Both the position numbers and the translations under genes were made by a program. This document shows, one piece after another, positions 7,419 through 16,110 of a stretch of DNA of 54,698 nt. Source of the stretch: Clostridiales bacterium UBA3758 (GTDB lineage: Bacteria; Bacillota; Clostridia; Oscillospirales; Oscillospiraceae). Numbering within the stretch: position 1 is the stretch's first letter; each line of letters starts with the position of its first letter. The notes beneath the pieces were generated by a model. It saw only the letters and a list, made by a program, of their open reading frames with translations. It had not been told where the DNA came from and made no database searches. The stretch lies in NCBI GenBank assembly GCA_002371675.1, contig DFGE01000021.1:51028-105725 (forward strand), given 5' to 3'.

Positions 7419-7787
7419 ATCGCTGAATAGTTCGACCTGTAAAAAGTAGTTTTTTCATGAACCCGCAATTTTCAAAAACAGTAAAAACTAACATATCTCT
7501 TTTTCCGACGGCCTGCCGTCGCTGCGAAAATGGAATTTGAGCCATAATGAAAATCGCAAGATTTGTTCAAGCGAGGGTTTGGGGAAACGCAATCCCCAAC
7601 GAGATGGCCGAAGGAGTCAAAACTCATTTTTGAGTTTTCGTATGCCATAGGCGTATCTTGCTTTTGAATTGCTGCGAATAAATCTTTTGGAAAAAAGCTG
7701 TCGAGTGCTTGCAAATGTTACCCTGCAGAATGGGGTAAGTGAGGACGCGCAAAATAGCGCATCAAGAAAGAAACGGAGGTTATGCTT
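7419..7787. other. Non-coding, hairpin-rich stretch where a relaxase gene would be expected
   Basis: No relaxase remnant is readable in any frame. Visible stem-loops: CGACGGC-ct-GCCGTCG (about 7507-7522), TTGGGG...CCCCAA (about 7580-7600), and AAAACTCA-tttt-TGAGTTTT (about 7618-7638). The style resembles the 6651-7040 stretch. It may be transfer-origin DNA, a recombination scar from loss of the relaxase, or both. Confidence 0.4.
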
Positions 7788-8153
7788 ATGACAGATTTTC
7801 AAATCGAAGAAGATGGCGTCGATTGTGTCGATGAAGAATTTGATGAAGCGTCGCGGGAGTGGGAGGATGACGACGACAATGGAGAAGACCTGATCCCGGA
7901 GCTGTATTTCTGCAATCCCGATCCTTATGCGAAACCGGGAACGAGGCCAGATGGTTCTCTGCACCGAAACTTCCGATTCGACGAAAACGGGAATATCATC
8001 GTCCGAAATCCGAGCGCCTATTGGATTCCCGAATTGACCGTTACGGAAGAAATCGGCGGCACGATCTACACGGCGACCGGAAGCTATGACGGAACAGAAG
8101 CCCTGGATCGAAAACTGGCCCGGATCATGCTGCACAATCTGGAGGATTTCTAA
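7788..8153 (+). CDS. TnpW-like transposon protein with acidic N-terminus
   Basis: 121 residues. The C-terminal part, IPELTVTEEIGGTIYTATGS followed by YDGTEALDRKLARIM, matches the TnpW pattern (IGG-T-Y-x-TG-x5-T-x3-D-K) found beside serine recombinases in Tn4451-type elements. The N-terminal 45 residues are strongly acidic and not part of that core. Start at 7788 rather than 7782 because GGAGG (7775-7779) then has normal spacing. It abuts the recombinase gene (overlap at 8153). Role unknown; possibly a recombinase accessory factor. Confidence 0.65.
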   Translation: MTDFQIEEDGVDCVDEEFDEASREWEDDDDNGEDLIPELYFCNPDPYAKPGTRPDGSLHRNFRFDENGNIIVRNPSAYWIPELTVTEEIGGTIYTATGSYDGTEALDRKLARIMLHNLEDF

Positions 8154-9868
8154 TGACAAATGAAGAAAATTATGTTTACATAGAGTCATCCAATCCTGTA
8201 CAGCCAGTTGCCCTCGAAAAGGAGGAAACAGAAATGTTAAGGGCAACTGATAAAATCACCGCACTCTACTGCCGCCTTTCCCAGGAGGACGCCTTGGATG
8301 GAGAGTCGAATTCCATAAGCAATCAAAAACGCATCCTCAGCGCATACGCGAAAGATCACCATTTTCTGAATCCGGTTTTCTATGTTGATGACGGATACAG
8401 CGGAACGGACTTTGATCGCCCCGGCTTTCAGGAGATGTTGGATGAAATCGAAGCGGATCATGTGGCCGTGGTTTTGACAAAAGACCTCTCCCGTCTCGGA
8501 CGCAATTCCACTATGACTGGCATGTTCATCAACATCACTTTTGCCAAACACAACGTCCGCTACATTGCGATCAACGACAACTTCGACACGCAGAATCAAA
8601 ACAGCGTGGACAATGACTTTGCTGGAATCCGCATGTGGTTCAACGAGTTTTATGCCCGTGACACCAGCCGGAAGATCCGCGCGGTCAACAAGGCCAAGGG
8701 TGAACGCGGCGAAAGGCTGACCACTAATGCGCCGTATGGTTATCGGAAGAATCCCGAAAACAAGAAGGAATGGATTGTCGATGAGGAAGCAGCCCAGGTC
8801 GTCCGCCACATCTTTGATCTTTGCATGGAAGGCCGCGGCCCGATGCAAATCGCGAAGCAGCTGAAGGAAGAGCAGATCCTGAATCCGACTGCGTATAAGC
8901 GCAAGGAAGGGATCAAGACACCGAATCCGGAAACTGCCGATCCGTATCATTGGAACACGAATACGGTTGTTCACATTCTGGAACGCCAGGAGTACACCGG
9001 CTGCACGGTCAACTTCAAAACCTACTCCAACTCCATCTGGGACAAGAAGCAAAGAGAGAATCCGGAAGAAAACAGAGCTGTGTTCTACAACACGCATCCG
9101 GCGATCATCGAGCCGGAAGTGTTTGACAAGGTTCAGGAGATCAGGCAGCAGCGTCACCGCAGAACGAAAACGGGAAAGTCTCATATGTTCTCCGGGCTTA
9201 CTTACTGCGCGGACTGCAAGGCGAAGATGTATTACTGCACGGCAAGCACCTTCGAAGATCGGCAGGATCATTTCGTGTGCTCGACCTCACGGGGATCGGA
9301 TTCCTGCTCGGCCCACTTTATTAGGGCTGTCGTTCTGGAGCAGCTGGTCTGGAAGCACATGCAGATGGTCATCGACTATGTCCTCCGCTATGAGGATTTT
9401 TTCCGAGCAAAAATGGAGCAGCGGCTCCGTGTGGAGAGTAACGAAATCCTGAGGGTCAAGCGAAAGCAGCTCGATAAAGCTGAGAAGCGCATCCTTGAAC
9501 TCGACAAACTCTTCGTGAGGATCTACGAGGACAATGTAGCCGGAAAGCTGAGCGATGAACGCTTTTCTGTCATGAGCAGCAGCTACGAAGAAGAACAGCA
9601 GGCCTTGAAAGCAGATGTTGAAGCGTTACGGCAGGAAATCGAAGTACAGGAACAGCAGAATCAGAATTTGGAACTGTTTATCCAGAAGGTCCATCAGTAT
9701 GCGGATCTGGACGAATTGACCGCATATGCAGCTCATGATCTGATCAGGGCAATCTACATTGGGGCACCGGATAAGAGCAGTGGAAAGCGGCATCAGAGCA
9801 TCAGTATCTGCTATGATTTCGTAGGCTTTATCCCTCTGGATGAACTGATGAAACAGGAAACGGCATGA
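8153..9868 (+). CDS. Large serine recombinase (TnpX-like)
   Basis: 571 residues from the first ATG. The N-terminal resolvase domain has the catalytic Ser43 in YCRLSQED and the RLGRNS arginine motif. It is followed by the recombinase domain (GYRKNPENK through ILERQEYTG), a zinc ribbon (CADC at about 355, CSTSRGSDSC further on), a long coiled-coil and a DUF4368-like C-terminus. It catalyses site-specific excision and integration of the element. Two starts are plausible: 8153 (ggagg just upstream) and 8234, with AAGGAGG 8 bp before MLRATDKITALYC, where most relatives begin. The latter gives 544 residues and is favoured. Confidence 0.92.
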   Translation: MTNEENYVYIESSNPVQPVALEKEETEMLRATDKITALYCRLSQEDALDGESNSISNQKRILSAYAKDHHFLNPVFYVDDGYSGTDFDRPGFQEMLDEIEADHVAVVLTKDLSRLGRNSTMTGMFINITFAKHNVRYIAINDNFDTQNQNSVDNDFAGIRMWFNEFYARDTSRKIRAVNKAKGERGERLTTNAPYGYRKNPENKKEWIVDEEAAQVVRHIFDLCMEGRGPMQIAKQLKEEQILNPTAYKRKEGIKTPNPETADPYHWNTNTVVHILERQEYTGCTVNFKTYSNSIWDKKQRENPEENRAVFYNTHPAIIEPEVFDKVQEIRQQRHRRTKTGKSHMFSGLTYCADCKAKMYYCTASTFEDRQDHFVCSTSRGSDSCSAHFIRAVVLEQLVWKHMQMVIDYVLRYEDFFRAKMEQRLRVESNEILRVKRKQLDKAEKRILELDKLFVRIYEDNVAGKLSDERFSVMSSSYEEEQQALKADVEALRQEIEVQEQQNQNLELFIQKVHQYADLDELTAYAAHDLIRAIYIGAPDKSSGKRHQSISICYDFVGFIPLDELMKQETA

Positions 9869-9942
9869 CCCGTAAGTCATGCCGTCCCTGCAAAACACTA
9901 TAAAACTGTTTTACGACACCCGCCCATTTGGGCGGCGTTTTT
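9861..9942 (+). terminator. Stem-loop and intrinsic terminator after the recombinase gene
   Basis: Two hairpins: CGGCATGAC-ccgtaa-GTCATGCCG (9861-9884), which overlaps the stop codon, and CCGCCC-attt-GGGCGG followed by TTTTT (9920-9942). The second is a standard intrinsic terminator. GC content rises sharply after this point, so the right end of the accessory element is probably close; no attachment-site repeat could be identified by eye. Confidence 0.75.
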
Positions 9943-10017
9943 GCGCGCGGTCTTGGCTTTTCATATGAGAAAAAACATGCTCTGCACAGTTTTTCTTTCC
10001 CCGCCATCGTTTTTTTC

Positions 10018-10046
10018 TTGACAAGCTTGCGGGGATACAGTAGAAT
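10018..10046 (+). promoter_or_regulatory. Promoter of the alpha-oxoamine synthase gene
   Basis: TTGACA (10018-10023), 17-bp spacer, TAGAAT (10041-10046). The gene starts about 70 bp downstream, so the leader is short. No operator-like symmetry is evident. Confidence 0.75.
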
Positions 10047-10119
10047 GTGTGCAACTTGTTTTGAAAATTTGAAATAGAGTATGTGAACTTTCAGAATACA
10101 GAAATGAGGCGGCGATACG

Positions 10120-11292
10120 GTGGATCTGTTTGAAAAGTGCGAAAAATACAAGATCGTGGAGGAATACCGCGAAAAAGGCATCTATCCCTATTTCCACGCG
10201 CTTGAGACCCGGCAGGACGTTGAGGTCATCATGGAGGGCAAGCGGCGCATCATGCTCGGCTCGAACAACTACCTCGGCCTCACCACCGAGCCCTCCGTTA
10301 TCGAGGCCGGCGTCCGTGCCTTCGAGCAGTACGGCTCCGGCTGCTCCGGCTCCCGTTTCCTCAACGGCACGCTCACGATGCACCTCGAGCTGGAGAGAGA
10401 GCTGGCGGAGTTTGTGCATAAGGAGAGCGCCGTCACCTTCTCAACGGGCTTCCAGTCCAACCTCGGCATCATCAGCGCCCTCGTCGGCCGCGGAGACTAC
10501 GTGATCTGCGACCGGGAGAACCACGCCAGCATCTACGACGGCTGCAAGCTCAGCTACGGCAAGATGCTCCGCTATAAGCATAACGACATGCAGGAACTCG
10601 AGCGGCTCCTGCAGCAGGTTCCGGAGACGGCGGGCTGCCTCATCGTGACGGACGGCGTTTTCTCTATGGGCGGCGATATTGCCGACCTCCCCTCCATCTG
10701 CGCTCTGGCGGAGAAGTACGGCGCGCGCGTGATGGTGGACGATGCCCACGGCCTCGGCGTGATCGGCGAGGGTGGCCGCGGCACCGCGAGCTATTTCGGC
10801 CTGGAGGACAAGGTGGACGTGCTGATGGGTACCTTCTCCAAATCCCTCGCGAGCCTGGGCGGCTATATGGCCGCCTCTGCAAAGGTCTGCGAGTACGTGC
10901 GGCATAACTCTCGCCCCTTTATCTTCTCGGCCTCTATCCCGCCCTCCGCCTGCGCCACCACGCTCGCCGCGCTGCGCCACCTGAAGGCGCATCCCGAGCT
11001 GCCGCAGCATCTGCTGGAGCTGGCCTCCTACACGCGCCAGGCTTACAAGGCCGCCGGGCTCAGGATCCGCGAGTCCGAGACGCCGATCATCCCCATCTAC
11101 ACCTACGATGTGGAGACCACGCTGCGCAAGAACAAGGAGCTCTATGAGGCAGGCGTGTATGTCAACCCCGTCCTGCCCCCCGCCACCGCGCCGGGCGAGT
11201 GCCTGCTGCGCACCAGCCTCATGGCTACCCATACCAAAGAACTCATCGACGAGGCCGTCGGCATCATGGCGGAGGTCCTGCTGAAGGACTGA
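10120..11292 (+). CDS. Alpha-oxoamine synthase family PLP enzyme (KBL/BioF/serine palmitoyltransferase-like)
   Basis: 390 residues, fold-type I PLP enzyme. Visible family marks: LGSNNYLGLT (near 50), GSGCSGSRFLNGT, the cofactor-stacking His in ENHASIYDG, the aspartate in VDDAHGLGVIG, and the PLP lysine in GTFSKSLASLGGY (about residue 240). Such enzymes condense an amino acid with an acyl-CoA and release CO2. No threonine dehydrogenase, biotin gene or sphingolipid reductase is nearby, so Kbl, BioF and Spt cannot be separated. GTG start with a purine-rich site. It stands alone between a promoter and a strong terminator. Confidence 0.85.
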   Translation: MDLFEKCEKYKIVEEYREKGIYPYFHALETRQDVEVIMEGKRRIMLGSNNYLGLTTEPSVIEAGVRAFEQYGSGCSGSRFLNGTLTMHLELERELAEFVHKESAVTFSTGFQSNLGIISALVGRGDYVICDRENHASIYDGCKLSYGKMLRYKHNDMQELERLLQQVPETAGCLIVTDGVFSMGGDIADLPSICALAEKYGARVMVDDAHGLGVIGEGGRGTASYFGLEDKVDVLMGTFSKSLASLGGYMAASAKVCEYVRHNSRPFIFSASIPPSACATTLAALRHLKAHPELPQHLLELASYTRQAYKAAGLRIRESETPIIPIYTYDVETTLRKNKELYEAGVYVNPVLPPATAPGECLLRTSLMATHTKELIDEAVGIMAEVLLKD

Positions 11293-11315
11293 AGCGAAAA
11301 GCGAAACGAACGAAT

Positions 11316-11351
11316 AAAAAGGTCACCCTCTTGTGTGAGGGTGACCTTTTT
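11316..11351. terminator. Bidirectional terminator
   Basis: Perfect 15-bp stem AAAAAGGTCACCCTC with its complement around the loop ttgtgt, with A and T runs on both sides. It separates the rightward synthase gene from the convergent uraA. The outer bases cgaacga/tcgttcg add a further imperfect stem. Confidence 0.9.
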
Positions 11352-11372
11352 CGTTCGTATTGCTGCGGGAGA

Positions 11373-12737
11373 TCAGAACTTGCCGAGAGAGCCGGAGTTC
11401 TTCTGGTTGGGCATGTACTCCTCGCGCTTGCCGGGGAGGATGGCGTTGAGGAGGATGCCGACGATGGAGGCGATAGCGAGGCCGGAGAGGGCGATGTTCA
11501 TGCTGCCGATCGTAAAGGAGACAGAGCCGGCAGAGGAGAAGTTGACGCCCAGGGCGAGGCCGAGGATGATGGCGGCCACGATGACGTTGCGGCTCTTCTG
11601 GAAGTCGGTGTGGTTCTCGACCATGTTGCGCACGCCGACAGCGGAGATCATGCCGTAGAGGATGATCGACACACCGCCGATCGTCGCCGCGGGCATCGCG
11701 GAGATCAGGGCAGCGAACTTCGGGCAGAAGGAGAGGACGATCGCGTAGACGGCCGCGAGGCGGATGACCTTCGGGTCATAGACCTTGGTGAGCACCAGCA
11801 CGCCGGTGTTCTCGCCGTAGGTGGTGTTGGCCGGGGCGCCGAAGAGCGCGGCGATCGTGGTGCCGATACCGTCGCCGATGAGGGTGCGGTGCAGGCCCGG
11901 GTCTTCGATCAGGTTCTTGCCGATGGCGCCGCCGATGGCGGAGATGTCGCCCACGTGCTCCATCATGGTCGCGAAGGCGATCGGGACGATCATGACGATC
12001 GAGGAGACGAGCAGGCCGGTGTCAACATTGCCGGAGGCGAAGAGGCCGAAAACGGTGTCCTGCGCTTTGACGGGCAGGCCGATCCAGGCGGCTTCCTTCA
12101 CGCCGGAGAAGTCGACCTGGCCGAAGATGGCGGCGACGACATAGGAAACGAGCACGCCCATCAGGATGGGGACGATCTTGATCATGCCCTTGCCCCAGAT
12201 GTTGCAGACGATGACGACGGCGATCGCGACGAGGGCGATCCACCAGTTGGTGGAGCAGTTGTTGATGGCGGATGGCGCGAGGATCAGACCGATGGCGATG
12301 ATGATGGGGCCGGTGACCACGGGCGGGAAGAAGCGCATGACGTTCTTGGAGCCGAAGGCCTTGCAGATCGCGGAGAGAATGAGGTAGAGCAGGCCGGAGC
12401 AGGCGACACCCACGCAGGCGTAGGGCAGGGATTCAGCCTGGCTGAGACCGAGCTCGGCGCCGGAGGCGACGACCGCGAAGTAGCCGCCGAGGAAGGCGAA
12501 GGAGGAGCCCAGGAACACGGGGACCTTGCGGCCGGTGACCAGGTGCATGAACAGCGTGGCAAGGCCGGCGAAGAGCAGCGTTGCGGAAACGCTCAGCCCG
12601 GTCAGGATCGGCACAAGCACCGTCGCGCCGAACATGGCGAACAGATGCTGCAGGCCGAGAATCAGCATTTTCGGCGTTCCGAGCGTCCGTGCGTCGAAGA
12701 TCGCCTCGTCGACGGCAGTGTTCTTTTCTTTACCCAT
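11373..12737 (-). CDS. uraA: Uracil permease (NCS2 family)
   Basis: 454 residues with about 12-14 membrane segments. The start MGKEKNTAVDEAIFDARTLG leads into LGLQHLFAMFGATVLVPILTG, the typical NCS2 first segment. Family residues around VFLGSSFAFLGGY and GAPANTTYGENTGV match uracil transporters. It would import uracil by proton symport. It lies 39 bp downstream of pyrR on the same strand and should share its attenuation control, a common Firmicute arrangement for uracil salvage. Confidence 0.93.
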   Translation of the reverse strand: MGKEKNTAVDEAIFDARTLGTPKMLILGLQHLFAMFGATVLVPILTGLSVSATLLFAGLATLFMHLVTGRKVPVFLGSSFAFLGGYFAVVASGAELGLSQAESLPYACVGVACSGLLYLILSAICKAFGSKNVMRFFPPVVTGPIIIAIGLILAPSAINNCSTNWWIALVAIAVVIVCNIWGKGMIKIVPILMGVLVSYVVAAIFGQVDFSGVKEAAWIGLPVKAQDTVFGLFASGNVDTGLLVSSIVMIVPIAFATMMEHVGDISAIGGAIGKNLIEDPGLHRTLIGDGIGTTIAALFGAPANTTYGENTGVLVLTKVYDPKVIRLAAVYAIVLSFCPKFAALISAMPAATIGGVSIILYGMISAVGVRNMVENHTDFQKSRNVIVAAIILGLALGVNFSSAGSVSFTIGSMNIALSGLAIASIVGILLNAILPGKREEYMPNQKNSGSLGKF

Positions 12738-12776
12738 TTTGTTGTACCTCTCTTTTATGTAATATTGGTTTTGCGC

Positions 12777-13322
12777 TTATTCAGCCAGCGCGTCCATCAG
12801 GAACACGCCGGTTTCGCCGTCGAACTCCGGCAGGCGGACAGCCACCATCTCGCTGCGCGAGGTAGGGATGTTCTTACCGACGTAGTCCGGCCGGATGGGC
12901 AGCTCCCGGTGCCCGCGGTCGACCAAAACGGCCAGCTGGATCGAACGGGGACGGCCGCAGGAGAACACCGCCTCAATGGCGGCGCGGGCGGTGCGCCCGG
13001 TGTAGATCACGTCGTCCACAAGCACTACGTCGCGGTCCGTCACGTCAAAGCCCAAGTCGATCCTCCGGAGCTCCGGCGAGTCGGCCACGGTGCTCAGATC
13101 GTCCCGGTACCAGCGGATGTCCATGCTGCCGCAGGGCAGCTCAACATCCTCGATCTTATGGATGTTGCCCCGGATGCGCCGGGCGATGGGCTCTCCCCGG
13201 CGGCGGATGCCGATCAGGACGACGTTTTCCACGCCCTTGTTGTGTTCGGCGATCTCGTGTGCGATACGCATGAGCGCGCGGTTGAGCGCGGCCTCGTCGA
13301 GGATCTGCGCTTTCGTCTTCAT
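12777..13322 (-). CDS. pyrR: Bifunctional pyr operon regulator / uracil phosphoribosyltransferase PyrR
   Basis: 181 residues. PRPP-binding loop VVLVDDVIYTGRTARA (about 100-115), N-terminal MKTKAQILDEAALNRALMRI, and GIRRRGEPIA match PyrR. The protein binds a hairpin in pyr mRNA leaders when UMP is abundant and promotes termination; it also has weak uracil phosphoribosyltransferase activity. The leader upstream contains a PyrR-type binding hairpin, so it probably regulates itself and uraA. Confidence 0.95.
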   Translation of the reverse strand: MKTKAQILDEAALNRALMRIAHEIAEHNKGVENVVLIGIRRRGEPIARRIRGNIHKIEDVELPCGSMDIRWYRDDLSTVADSPELRRIDLGFDVTDRDVVLVDDVIYTGRTARAAIEAVFSCGRPRSIQLAVLVDRGHRELPIRPDYVGKNIPTSRSEMVAVRLPEFDGETGVFLMDALAE

Positions 13323-13358
13323 GCCGAACCCCCTTCATCGTTCCCGATCTGCAGCGGA

Positions 13359-13494
13359 GGGCATGAAAAAATGCCCTGCCGATCCCGGCAAGACACACAT
13401 ACTTGCAGGTGCAGCCCGCACCTGTCCCATTATGAGCGATTTTGCCGGTCTCTCTGTACCGAAGCTTAAAAATCCATTTGTCGTTGGGATTATA
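13359..13494 (-). promoter_or_regulatory. PyrR-responsive leader/attenuator and promoter of pyrR-uraA
   Basis: Minus strand: TTGCAA (13517-13512), 17 bp, TATAAT (13494-13489). The leader then holds CGGT-ACAGAGAG-ACCG (about 13461-13446), the CAGAGAG loop that PyrR recognises. Its CCGGCAA (13448-13442) can pair with TTGCCGG (13391-13385) as an antiterminator. The latter bases otherwise form TGCCG-ggat-CGGCA (13390-13377), followed shortly by six Ts (13371-13366). Two exclusive folds are thus visible. Confidence 0.7.
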
Positions 13495-13595
13495 CGGCAA
13501 GCTTTCGAAAATTGCAAGCGGAAATTTGCGCTTCGTAGGGGTCGATAAATCGAGACGGAGCGCCGGGGCGGATTTTGGCAGAAGCTACAAAATAC

Positions 13596-13623
13596 GCCGG
13601 GCGCTTCGACGTGAAGGCCCGGC
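13596..13623 (-). terminator. Probable terminator after the PrsW-like gene
   Basis: On the minus strand GCCGGGC, a 14-base loop, then GCCCGGC, followed by a short T-rich tail (GTATTTTG). It lies about 75 bp past the stop of the PrsW-like gene. The remaining 13500-13595 stretch shows no gene. Confidence 0.5.
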
Positions 13624-13697
13624 GGCAGATCGAAAGAGGCGGCCTTTGCCGCGGGAAGGGAGAGACTGCTCGGGAAAGGGGGGATGCGGAGCCCGGG

Positions 13698-14462
13698 TCA
13701 GAGCGGGAAATGGCGGCGGTCGATGGTAAAGTAGTGGTCGTTCCGGGCCATTCTGTTGATCAGGAAGAGCGAAAGCGCGAAGAAGGCGGCGATGAAGAGC
13801 AGGAAGATCAGCGCGCTGCCCGTGACGCCGGAGGTGGCAATATAGTCGTAGGCGCCGTGCAGCAGGGTGGGGACGGCCACAGCCAGCACGCGGAAGAGCT
13901 TGGAGGTCTTCATGTCCGCAAGATAGAAATAGGAGCGGGCAAGGCCGTAGAGCACGCCCATGAACACGCCGAAGCAGGCGTGCCCGGGAATGGCGGTCAC
14001 CGCGCGCATCACCGCGGTGCCGAAGCCGTTCTGCACCACATAGAGCACGTTTTCGATGAGCGCGAAGCCCAGGGAAACGAAGGTCGCATACACGACGCCG
14101 TCATACTGGCAGTTGAACTCCGGCGAATGCCAAGTCTTGAGGCGCAGCATGAGATATTTTGCGCTCTCCTCCGAGAGACCGACGATGAGAAAATAGGTGA
14201 TCAGCGGGTAGAGCACGGAGTCCTCCGGCACAAGCAGGCCGAGCAGGAAGCCGCCGATCATCTCCAGCACCAGCGCGACGCCCGCGGACAGCACGCCGAG
14301 CAGCAGGAGGCGCAGCAGGAAGGGCAGGCTCTCCTTTTCCAGCCGGTCGGAGCGGTAGACCTTCACGAGCAGGAACGCCGCCGGGACGACGGCCGCCGCA
14401 ATCAGCAGCAGGTTGCCGGTGAGAGCGGGCGAGAAGAGAAAGGAAAACAGGAACGAAAGCAT
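13698..14462 (-). CDS. PrsW-like intramembrane metalloprotease
   Basis: 254 residues with about seven to eight membrane segments. The PrsW/CAAX-protease-like motifs are all present: SEESAK (Glu98-Glu99, Lys102), F-x3-E at 133-137 (FALIE), His161 in PGHACF and His202-x3-Asp206 (HGAYD). In Bacillus, PrsW makes the first cut of the anti-sigma factor RsiW. No anti-sigma gene is adjacent, so the substrate is unknown. It follows the phosphodiester glycosidase gene by 20 bp and is probably in the same transcript. Confidence 0.85.
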   Translation of the reverse strand: MLSFLFSFLFSPALTGNLLLIAAAVVPAAFLLVKVYRSDRLEKESLPFLLRLLLLGVLSAGVALVLEMIGGFLLGLLVPEDSVLYPLITYFLIVGLSEESAKYLMLRLKTWHSPEFNCQYDGVVYATFVSLGFALIENVLYVVQNGFGTAVMRAVTAIPGHACFGVFMGVLYGLARSYFYLADMKTSKLFRVLAVAVPTLLHGAYDYIATSGVTGSALIFLLFIAAFFALSLFLINRMARNDHYFTIDRRHFPL

Positions 14463-14482
14463 GGCGGGCCCTCCTTGGGCTT

Positions 14483-16090
14483 TTATTCGCCGGGATCGGC
14501 GGTCTCGGGGTCGTTGGGAATGGCGGTGGCAAAGTAGATCACGTCGCTGATGTCCTTCTGCCAGCCAAACTGCACGGGATTGATCAGCGTGTTGTGGAAA
14601 ACGGTGGTGGCGGTCTGCCCGCCGTCGAGGGTGTAGGCCTTGACACAGCCGCGCCGGAGCATGGCGTCTGCCGCCTGGCGGAGCGTGGCGAGGTAGTAAT
14701 AGCCGCTGTTGGGCGTGCCGCAGTTGATGTTCATGGCGAGATAGTGGTGCCGGCCGAACAGGCCGAGGGCGCTGCGGGCATAGGTGTCGTTGATCTCGCC
14801 CCAGGGATAGAGCTCCGGGGTCATATCCACCCCGTTGTCGATCAGCACCGGCCCGAAGGCCAGGGAGAAGAGCACGTCATTGTCGGCGATGAACTGCTCA
14901 GCCGCAGCCTGGTCGGTCATCTGGCCGCGGTAGGCAAAGAGCATGTCGCCGTCGGATGTGAAGAAGCAGGTGTCACAGCTATAGGGCTCGAAGCGGTGGA
15001 TCGCACGCTGATAGACGCTGATGCCGCAGGCGCGCCCATGGTAATAGAAGTCGCCGCCGAGGCAGAGCACGGCGTTGGCGTTCGCAGCAAAGTTCGAGGT
15101 AGTGGTGAAATGGGTGCTCCAGACCTCGTCCCCCGCGATCTTGCGCCGCAGCTGCGAGCCGTCGGAGATGAAGATCTCGGAGAAGGTGCCGATGCCGCCG
15201 GCCTCGCACTCCTGCCAGACGATCACCAGGAGCGTCTCATCGAGGTACCAGGAAATGCCGGTATTGGGAATGAGCGTGAGGTTTTCGTTCCAGACCAGGG
15301 TCTCCTCGCCGATGAGACGCTGTGCCTCCGGCCGCGCGAGCATCGCGCTGACCTCGGCGGGGTCTGTGGAATAGCCGTAGTTTTCCTCGCGCGGCACAGG
15401 GCCGCAGAGGGCGTATTCGTCGATCTTATAGGGGAAGGGCACGTAGACGAGCGTCTGTGTCGCCCCGGCGCGCAGCGCGGCGCCGTCCGGCAGGCCGGGG
15501 GCGAGCGCCTCGGGGTTGAGAAGCGTCCACGCGCCGTCGGCATAGCTGTATTCCAGGCTGACGCTCTCGTCGATGAGATAATCCTCCGGCTGCGCGAGCC
15601 GCGCGTTCAGCGCCTCCGTCCAGGCGGCGTCCACCTGAGCGGGCAGATACTGCCGGTTCTCGTCGTAGACCTCCGCCGGCGAGGCTGCGGCGGCCACGTT
15701 GCGCGCGAGCAGGGCGTTCACGTCGTCCGCCAGGCCCTCGGCGAGCTTTTCCTGGTCGAGATGCGTCACGGTGACGGCTTGCCGCGCCTGCCTGTCCTCC
15801 GCCTGCACCGTGCCGTCGAGGGCGTAGCGCCAGCTGCGCGCGTAGGCCTCGGCGATCGCCTCGTCGCCCGCGGCGGGCGCGAGCGCCGGGAGCGTCAGCG
15901 TGCCGATTTCCGGGGGATCCGGCGCGAAGAGAGAGGGGAGCTGGGGCTTCTGAGCAGGCTCCGCAGCCTCCGTCCCGCCGACGGGTGCGGCAAGCTGCAT
16001 CCGGTCAAGGATCAGCCAGGCGGCAAAGCCAGCCAGGACGGCAAACACAAGCAAAAGCGGCAGAACGGGAGAGCGTTTTTTCTTTTTCAT
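14483..16090 (-). CDS. Membrane-anchored phosphodiester glycosidase (NAGPA-like domain)
   Basis: 535 residues: Lys-rich start, one membrane anchor (about 8-26), a Pro/Ala-rich linker, a helical middle region, then a C-terminal phosphodiester-glycosidase domain from about residue 310. Domain marks are NANAVLCLGGDFY, ALGLFGRHHYLAM and the glycine-rich finish YTLDGGQTATTVF. Proteins with this domain cleave sugar phosphodiesters; the human relative uncovers GlcNAc-1-phospho groups. Here an exported cell-envelope role is likely. Start set at 16090 because GGAGG precedes it by five bases. A smaller paralogue occurs at 36927-37922. Confidence 0.8.
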   Translation of the reverse strand: MKKKKRSPVLPLLLVFAVLAGFAAWLILDRMQLAAPVGGTEAAEPAQKPQLPSLFAPDPPEIGTLTLPALAPAAGDEAIAEAYARSWRYALDGTVQAEDRQARQAVTVTHLDQEKLAEGLADDVNALLARNVAAAASPAEVYDENRQYLPAQVDAAWTEALNARLAQPEDYLIDESVSLEYSYADGAWTLLNPEALAPGLPDGAALRAGATQTLVYVPFPYKIDEYALCGPVPREENYGYSTDPAEVSAMLARPEAQRLIGEETLVWNENLTLIPNTGISWYLDETLLVIVWQECEAGGIGTFSEIFISDGSQLRRKIAGDEVWSTHFTTTSNFAANANAVLCLGGDFYYHGRACGISVYQRAIHRFEPYSCDTCFFTSDGDMLFAYRGQMTDQAAAEQFIADNDVLFSLAFGPVLIDNGVDMTPELYPWGEINDTYARSALGLFGRHHYLAMNINCGTPNSGYYYLATLRQAADAMLRRGCVKAYTLDGGQTATTVFHNTLINPVQFGWQKDISDVIYFATAIPNDPETADPGE

Positions 16091-16110
16091 CCGAGCCTCC
16101 ATGTCGTTTT

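Noticed and set aside
11199..13469. Long plus-strand frame opposite uraA and pyrR
   Set aside because: It crosses a bidirectional terminator and two certain genes, and is rich in Asp, Gly, His and Glu as expected of an antisense shadow.
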